64,000 nucleotides of DNA from Roseibium aestuarii (GTDB lineage Bacteria > Pseudomonadota > Alphaproteobacteria > Rhizobiales > Stappiaceae), in the NCBI RefSeq assembly GCF_008477545.1, contig NZ_VORA01000002.1, forward strand, positions 434,001-498,000. Direction: 5' to 3'. A program made the translations under genes and the position numbers. This document shows positions 59,948 through 64,000 of the stretch, in pieces. Below the pieces are notes generated by a model that made no database searches, was not told the origin of the DNA, and worked only from the letters and a program-made list of their open reading frames with translations. Each line of letters starts with the position of its first letter. Within the stretch, counting starts at the first letter, position 1.

Positions 59948-61102
59948 TCAGGGGGCCTTTGCCCCTGCGCGCTTCTTGCTGACCCGGAAGACGCCTTCAT
60001 CGGCGCCGTCGCTGCCGTCATCCTCGTCTGCGCCACCCGGCTGGGTCATGGACTTGAGAAGTTCGGCAAGAGCCACCTTGGCCGCCTGAACGCTGAACCC
60101 CTCATAGCGCTTCATCGCATCATTGAGCTCATGCACGCCCGAGCCAAGCCGGCGGGCCCGCATGGTCAGGATATGCTTGAAGGCCGAGACATCCAGCTTG
60201 TTGGCCTTGCAGAGGATGATGAGCGGCTTGTCGGACTTGGCATAGACCAGGCTCGACACGGAGGCCGGCGGAAGACGGTTGACCGTCGCCAGCAGGATGC
60301 CGAGTTCGGCCGCCTTGTCCGCCTTGGCAAAATGCGCCACGGCCTCCTCCAGGGAGGTCTTGCCGGCCCGAACGGCCTCGATCACCTTCTTGGCCTGAGC
60401 CATGGACTGTCCGACCCGGCTGGCACGGGCCTTGACCTCTTCCATCGCGCGTCCGGCCATGTTGTCGGCAAGCGACTGATCGCCCCCCACGGCCTGAAGA
60501 CGCTCGCGCAGCTCCTCGCTCACCATGGAGGCGAGGTTTGCCACGACTTCCTGCGGAAGATCCTCACGCCGCGCCAGAGCCTCCAGCAGCGGCTCGCTGT
60601 TTCGTGCCCGGTCCACCAGCTTGGTGAAGGTGCTCTCCCCCAGCGACGCACCCGCATTGCAGGCGACCTTGGTGACCACCTCGTCCGAGCCATTCTCGAC
60701 CAGAGCTTCGGTCACGGTCTCGTCCAGCTGCGCGCGGCCGGCAATGGCATCCAGGTGGTCCATGCTCTGGCTGGTCGCCAGATCGACCAGATCCTCATCC
60801 GTCAGAACCGGGGAATGTTCCAGCACCGGCTGGGCGACGGAAATCTCGTCACGGGCAAGTGTCGTGATCAGGTCACGCGGAGCGGCCGGATGACTGCTCA
60901 CCCGGCTCGAGAGCGCCATCCGCGTCTCGGCTTCAAGCTCGCCCAGGACACGCATGACGATGTCCCCGAACAGGATACTCACCTGCTCGGCTTCGCGATC
61001 CTTTGCGGAAAGGAAAAGATCTGTCACAGCAGAGATCAAGGTCCGGCGGCCGGTCTTGCTCGCATCCTTGGCCATCTCGGACAACATGCCCAGATTCAGC
61101 AT
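59948..61102 (-). CDS. DUF2336 domain-containing protein
   Basis: I choose the ATG at 61100-61102 (MLNLGMLSEMAKDASKTGRR) because AAAGGAAA sits just upstream; a start 14 codons earlier is possible. The 384-residue soluble protein consists of degenerate HEAT-like helical repeats (SSHPAAPRDLITTLARDEIS, LEALARREDLPQEVVANLAS) as in DUF2336. The role of the family is unknown, and no catalytic motif is visible. It is monocistronic by appearance. Confidence 0.9.
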   Translation of the reverse strand: MLNLGMLSEMAKDASKTGRRTLISAVTDLFLSAKDREAEQVSILFGDIVMRVLGELEAETRMALSSRVSSHPAAPRDLITTLARDEISVAQPVLEHSPVLTDEDLVDLATSQSMDHLDAIAGRAQLDETVTEALVENGSDEVVTKVACNAGASLGESTFTKLVDRARNSEPLLEALARREDLPQEVVANLASMVSEELRERLQAVGGDQSLADNMAGRAMEEVKARASRVGQSMAQAKKVIEAVRAGKTSLEEAVAHFAKADKAAELGILLATVNRLPPASVSSLVYAKSDKPLIILCKANKLDVSAFKHILTMRARRLGSGVHELNDAMKRYEGFSVQAAKVALAELLKSMTQPGGADEDDGSDGADEGVFRVSKKRAGAKAP

Positions 61103-61477
61103 GGTTTCCTTTCGCTTCTCCCCGTGGCCATCTGCCTGTTGCATGAGGCCTTTCTCAGGAATTTAACCTGTGGGACGAAGTGGAAACAAATGGTTCACGA
61201 TCCCGTATTTCTGGCAATAATTGAGGCGGCAAAATGCCCTTGCGGCGTAAAAGCCACCCAAAGCGCGAAATTAACAAATGACACACCTAGAGCGCGCATT
61301 GTTTCGCTGCAACGCAGCATTTGCAATCCGCTGATTCCCCGGCGTTTTTTCGCAGGCCCAGAGAATCCGGGGCAAATGTGCTCCGGGCCTACCGCTCCAC
61401 AGCATCTTTTTTGCTTCGCTTCCCCGTCAACCTCTCTTAAGATTGGTTAGGTTTTTAGGAAAAACCGGGAGGCCCGA
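61103..61477. other. 375-base divergent intergenic region
   Basis: This should hold the promoters of the DUF2336 gene (minus strand) and the 27-residue peptide gene (plus strand). The segment 61430-61465 contains TTAAGATTGG and TTAGGTTTTT. No RNA gene was recognised. Confidence 0.5.
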
Positions 61478-61561
61478 ATGACCCTGACACGCAACCTGAA
61501 CATGCTCGCATTCCTGTTTGCCTTTGGGTTCCTTGCAGCCATCGTGCTGGGAGTGTTCTGA
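61478..61561 (+). CDS. 27-residue hydrophobic peptide
   Basis: This is an 84-base frame from ATG (61478-61480) to TGA, with GGGAGG 5 bases upstream. The peptide MTLTRNLNMLAFLFAFGFLA ends AIVLGVF and is nearly one membrane helix with a short positively charged N-terminus, so an inner-membrane peptide is likely. A hairpin (GTGCCG at 61600-61605 with CGGCAC at 61612-61617) and the terminator-like repeats at 61651 follow. Small proteins of this type are easily missed by gene finders. Confidence 0.65.
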   Translation: MTLTRNLNMLAFLFAFGFLAAIVLGVF

Positions 61562-61650
61562 ACCCCGCCTTTCATTCGGTAAGCGATATCTGACACGATG
61601 TGCCGATGCGGCGGCACGATTTCCCGGCAAAGTGGGCCGGAAACAGACAA

Positions 61651-61776
61651 GGGCCGGATCAATGATCCGGCCCTTTTGATTTTAACTACCCGGGGCCGGA
61701 TCAAGGAACCGGCCCTTTTGATTTTAACCACCCGGGGCCGGATCAAGGAACCGGCCCATTTTACGCGTCGCAATGA
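61651..61776. repeat. 42-bp tandem repeat of terminator-like hairpins
   Basis: GGGCCGGATC starts at 61651, 61693 and 61735, a period of 42 bases. Each unit is a GGGCCGG...CCGGCCC hairpin followed by TTTT or TTTTGATTTTAAC on the plus strand; the last unit is truncated. The first has a perfect 10-bp stem (GGGCCGGATC with GATCCGGCCC), the other two share a substitution pattern and form 7-bp stems. On the minus strand the first unit is followed by TTGTCTGTTT, so it can also serve metH. It lies between convergent genes. Confidence 0.85.
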
Positions 61777-61782
61777 CCGGGC

Positions 61783-64000
61783 TTATTCGGCTGCGGCCAG
61801 GCGGCGCGGATCGTAGTTGAGAATCGGTGCCAGCCAGCGCTCGGCGAACTCGACCGTCCAGCCCTTGCGTGCCGCATAGTCCTCGACCTGATCCCGCTCG
61901 ATCTTGCCAACGCCGAAATAGTGGCTGTCCGGGTTGGAGAAATAGAGCCCCGAGACGGACGAGCCTGGCGCCATGGCGAAGCTCTCCGTCAGACGGATGC
62001 CGGTCAGGGCCTCCGCGTCGAGCAGACGGAACAGGGTTTCCTTCTCCGTGTGGTCCGGCTGGGCCGGATAGCCCGGCGCCGGACGGATGCCCTGGTACTT
62101 CTCCTCGATCAGCTCCTCGTTGGAGAAGGTCTCGTCGGCCGCATAGCCCCAGAGCTCCTTGCGCACGATCTGGTGCAGCTTTTCGGCGAAGGCTTCCGCC
62201 AGCCGGTCCGCCAGCGCTTGGCTGAGGATCTTGTTGTAGTCATCGTTGGCCCGGGCAAAGCGCGCTGCCAGCTCTTCCTCACCAAAACCTGCCGTCACGG
62301 CAAAGCCACCCACGTAATCGGCCACACCCGAGCCTTCCGGCGCGACGAAGTCGGACAGGGCCACATTGGCGCGTGCCCCCGCCTTGCGGGCCATCTGCTG
62401 GCGCAGGGTGTAGAAGGTCGCCAGCTCGCTCGCGCGGCTGTCGTCGCCGTAAAGCACGATGTCGTCACCGCGGGCATTGGCCGGCCAGAACCCGGCCACC
62501 CCGTGCGCCTGAAGCAGCTTCTTCTCCACGATCTCGTCAAGCATCCGCCGGGCGTCGTTGTAGAGCGAGGTCGCCGCCTCACCATAGCGATCGTCGGTGA
62601 GCACCGCCGGATAGCGCCCCTTGATCTCCCAGGTGGAGAAGAAGGGCGTCCAGTCGATCACCGGCACCAGCTCCTCCAGCGGGAAATCGCGGAAGGTCTT
62701 CGTGCCGAAGAAGGAAGGCTTTACCGGTGCAACGGTGGCGAAATCGGCCTTGAAGCCGTTCGCGCGGGCAGAGGCGATCGACACCCGCTCGCCGCCGCTG
62801 CGGGCACGGGCATGGTCCTCGGCGATCTTCGCGTATTCTTCGCGGATCTCGGCGTAATAGGGCGCGCGGCCGTTCTCGCTCATCAGCTTGGAGACCACGC
62901 CCACCGCACGGCCCGCATCGGTGACATAAATCGCCTGACCGCGGCCATAGTTGGGATGGATCTTCACCGCCGTGTGCACCCGGCTGGTCGTCGCCCCGCC
63001 GATCAGCAGCGGAAGGTCCATGCCCTCGCGCTCCATTTCGGCGGCCACATGACACATCTCGTCGAGAGACGGCGTGATCAGGCCGGACAGGCCGATGATG
63101 TCGACCTTCTGCTCGCGGGCAACTTCGAGGATCTTCGTCGCCGGAACCATCACGCCCAGGTCGACCACCTCGTAGTTGTTGCACTGGAGAACGACGCCGA
63201 CGATGTTCTTGCCGATGTCATGCACATCGCCTTTCACGGTCGCCATGAGGATCTTGCCGGCAGACGACTGCGCGGTCAGACCGAGCTCCTGCTTTTCCTT
63301 CTCCATGAAGGGCATCAGATAGGCCACGGCCTTCTTCATCACCCGGGCGGACTTCACCACCTGCGGAAGGAACATCTGGCCCGAGCCGAACAGGTCGCCG
63401 ACCACGTTCATGCCGTCCATCAGCGGACCTTCAATCACATGCAGCGGCCGGTCGAAGCTCTGGCGGGCCTCTTCGGTATCCTCGTCGACGAAATCGGTGA
63501 TGCCGTTGACCAGCGCATGTTCGAGACGCTTGGCCACGTCCCAGGTCCGCCAGGTGAGATCGGCTTCCTTCTTCTTGCCGCCCTCGCCCTTCCAGCGCTC
63601 GGCTGCTTCCAGCAGCTTGTCGGTTGCCTCGGGAGAGCGGTTCAGAACCACGTCTTCACAAAGGTCACGCAATTCCTTGTCGAGCTTGTCATAGACGGCA
63701 AGCTGACCGGCGTTGACGATCCCCATGTCCATGCCCTTGGCAATGGCATGATAGAGGAAGACCGAGTGCATGGCCTCGCGCACGCCCTCGTTGCCCCGGA
63801 AGGAGAACGAGAGGTTGGACACGCCGCCCGATACATGGGCGTGCGGCAGGTTCTCGCGGATCCAGCCCGTCGCCTCGATGAAGTCGACGCCGTAGTTGTT
63901 GTGCTCCTCGATGCCGGTGGCCACCGCGAAGATGTTCGGGTCGAAGATGATGTCTTCCGGCGGCAGGCCCACCTTCTCCGTCAGGATCTTGTAGGACCGG
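61783..64000 (-). CDS. metH: Cobalamin-dependent methionine synthase, 3' part (gene runs off the window)
   Basis: This is the C-terminal 738 residues of MetH, which moves a methyl group from methyltetrahydrofolate to homocysteine. The frame is open to the window edge ([20 protein letters not shown]), so the N-terminal homocysteine domain is outside. Visible are the pterin-binding region ([20 protein letters not shown]), the cobalamin cap and B12 domain with the DVHDIG motif in [18 protein letters not shown] (the cobalt-ligating His) and the AdoMet reactivation domain ([39 protein letters not shown]). The start lies beyond 64000. Confidence 0.97.
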   Translation of the reverse strand, partial: RSYKILTEKVGLPPEDIIFDPNIFAVATGIEEHNNYGVDFIEATGWIRENLPHAHVSGGVSNLSFSFRGNEGVREAMHSVFLYHAIAKGMDMGIVNAGQLAVYDKLDKELRDLCEDVVLNRSPEATDKLLEAAERWKGEGGKKKEADLTWRTWDVAKRLEHALVNGITDFVDEDTEEARQSFDRPLHVIEGPLMDGMNVVGDLFGSGQMFLPQVVKSARVMKKAVAYLMPFMEKEKQELGLTAQSSAGKILMATVKGDVHDIGKNIVGVVLQCNNYEVVDLGVMVPATKILEVAREQKVDIIGLSGLITPSLDEMCHVAAEMEREGMDLPLLIGGATTSRVHTAVKIHPNYGRGQAIYVTDAGRAVGVVSKLMSENGRAPYYAEIREEYAKIAEDHARARSGGERVSIASARANGFKADFATVAPVKPSFFGTKTFRDFPLEELVPVIDWTPFFSTWEIKGRYPAVLTDDRYGEAATSLYNDARRMLDEIVEKKLLQAHGVAGFWPANARGDDIVLYGDDSRASELATFYTLRQQMARKAGARANVALSDFVAPEGSGVADYVGGFAVTAGFGEEELAARFARANDDYNKILSQALADRLAEAFAEKLHQIVRKELWGYAADETFSNEELIEEKYQGIRPAPGYPAQPDHTEKETLFRLLDAEALTGIRLTESFAMAPGSSVSGLYFSNPDSHYFGVGKIERDQVEDYAARKGWTVEFAERWLAPILNYDPRRLAAAE

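Noticed and set aside
61651..61776. Tandem hairpins considered as a CRISPR array or an origin
   Set aside because: Units are directly adjacent with no unique spacers, and each resembles a terminator followed by a T tract.

Overview
The window is GC-rich, densely coded chromosomal DNA from an alphaproteobacterium. The complete division and cell wall (dcw) cluster, followed by lpxC, bamD, recN and ligA on one strand, a MarR-type regulator joined to a TRAP transporter, a BA14K protein and the class A RNase P RNA together suggest Hyphomicrobiales, possibly a Stappiaceae-like genus. The family-level guess is inference; I recognised no strain-specific marker. I saw no tRNA, rRNA operon, CRISPR array, insertion sequence or prophage.

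Region 1 (1-24.6 kb) lies almost wholly on the minus strand. In transcription order it reads mraZ, rsmH, ftsL, ftsI, murE, murF, mraY, murD, ftsW, murG, murC, murB, ddl, ftsQ, ftsA, ftsZ, then lpxC, bamD, recN and, past a small plus-strand membrane-protein gene, ligA (cut by the window edge). Many junctions are ATGA overlaps, so translation is probably coupled. The operon starts at a promoter carrying four perfectly phased MraZ-type TGGGN boxes, and the ftsZ end has a terminator.

Region 2 (24.7-37.3 kb): the RNase P RNA gene, whose promoter overlaps the stop codon of a large DUF2339 membrane protein; a MocR-type regulator divergent from an FMN-binding split-barrel protein; a cell-wall group (lytic transglycosylase, amidase, TerB-DnaJ protein); a membrane GGDEF-EAL protein; and an arsC-arsH pair without a visible arsR.

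Region 3 (37.4-48.8 kb): a TRAP transporter operon (dctP, dctQ, dctM) ending in a MarR-like regulator, and about 4 kb away a fused 5-oxoprolinase/hydantoinase of 1195 residues. The two transcription units share a near-identical 22-bp promoter/operator element, which links them as a likely uptake-and-hydrolysis regulon for 5-oxoproline or a related lactam or hydantoin. Between them are two glycosyltransferase-type membrane proteins and a metallo-beta-lactamase-fold hydrolase.

Region 4 (48.8-64 kb): a Tim44-like protein, two tandem paralogous chemoreceptors, a DUF3857/transglutaminase membrane protein, a HugZ-like protein, a BA14K protein, an extensin-like protein whose start codon overlaps that of a divergent LysE exporter, a DUF2336 protein, a 27-residue membrane peptide followed by 42-bp tandem terminator-like repeats, and the 3' part of metH.
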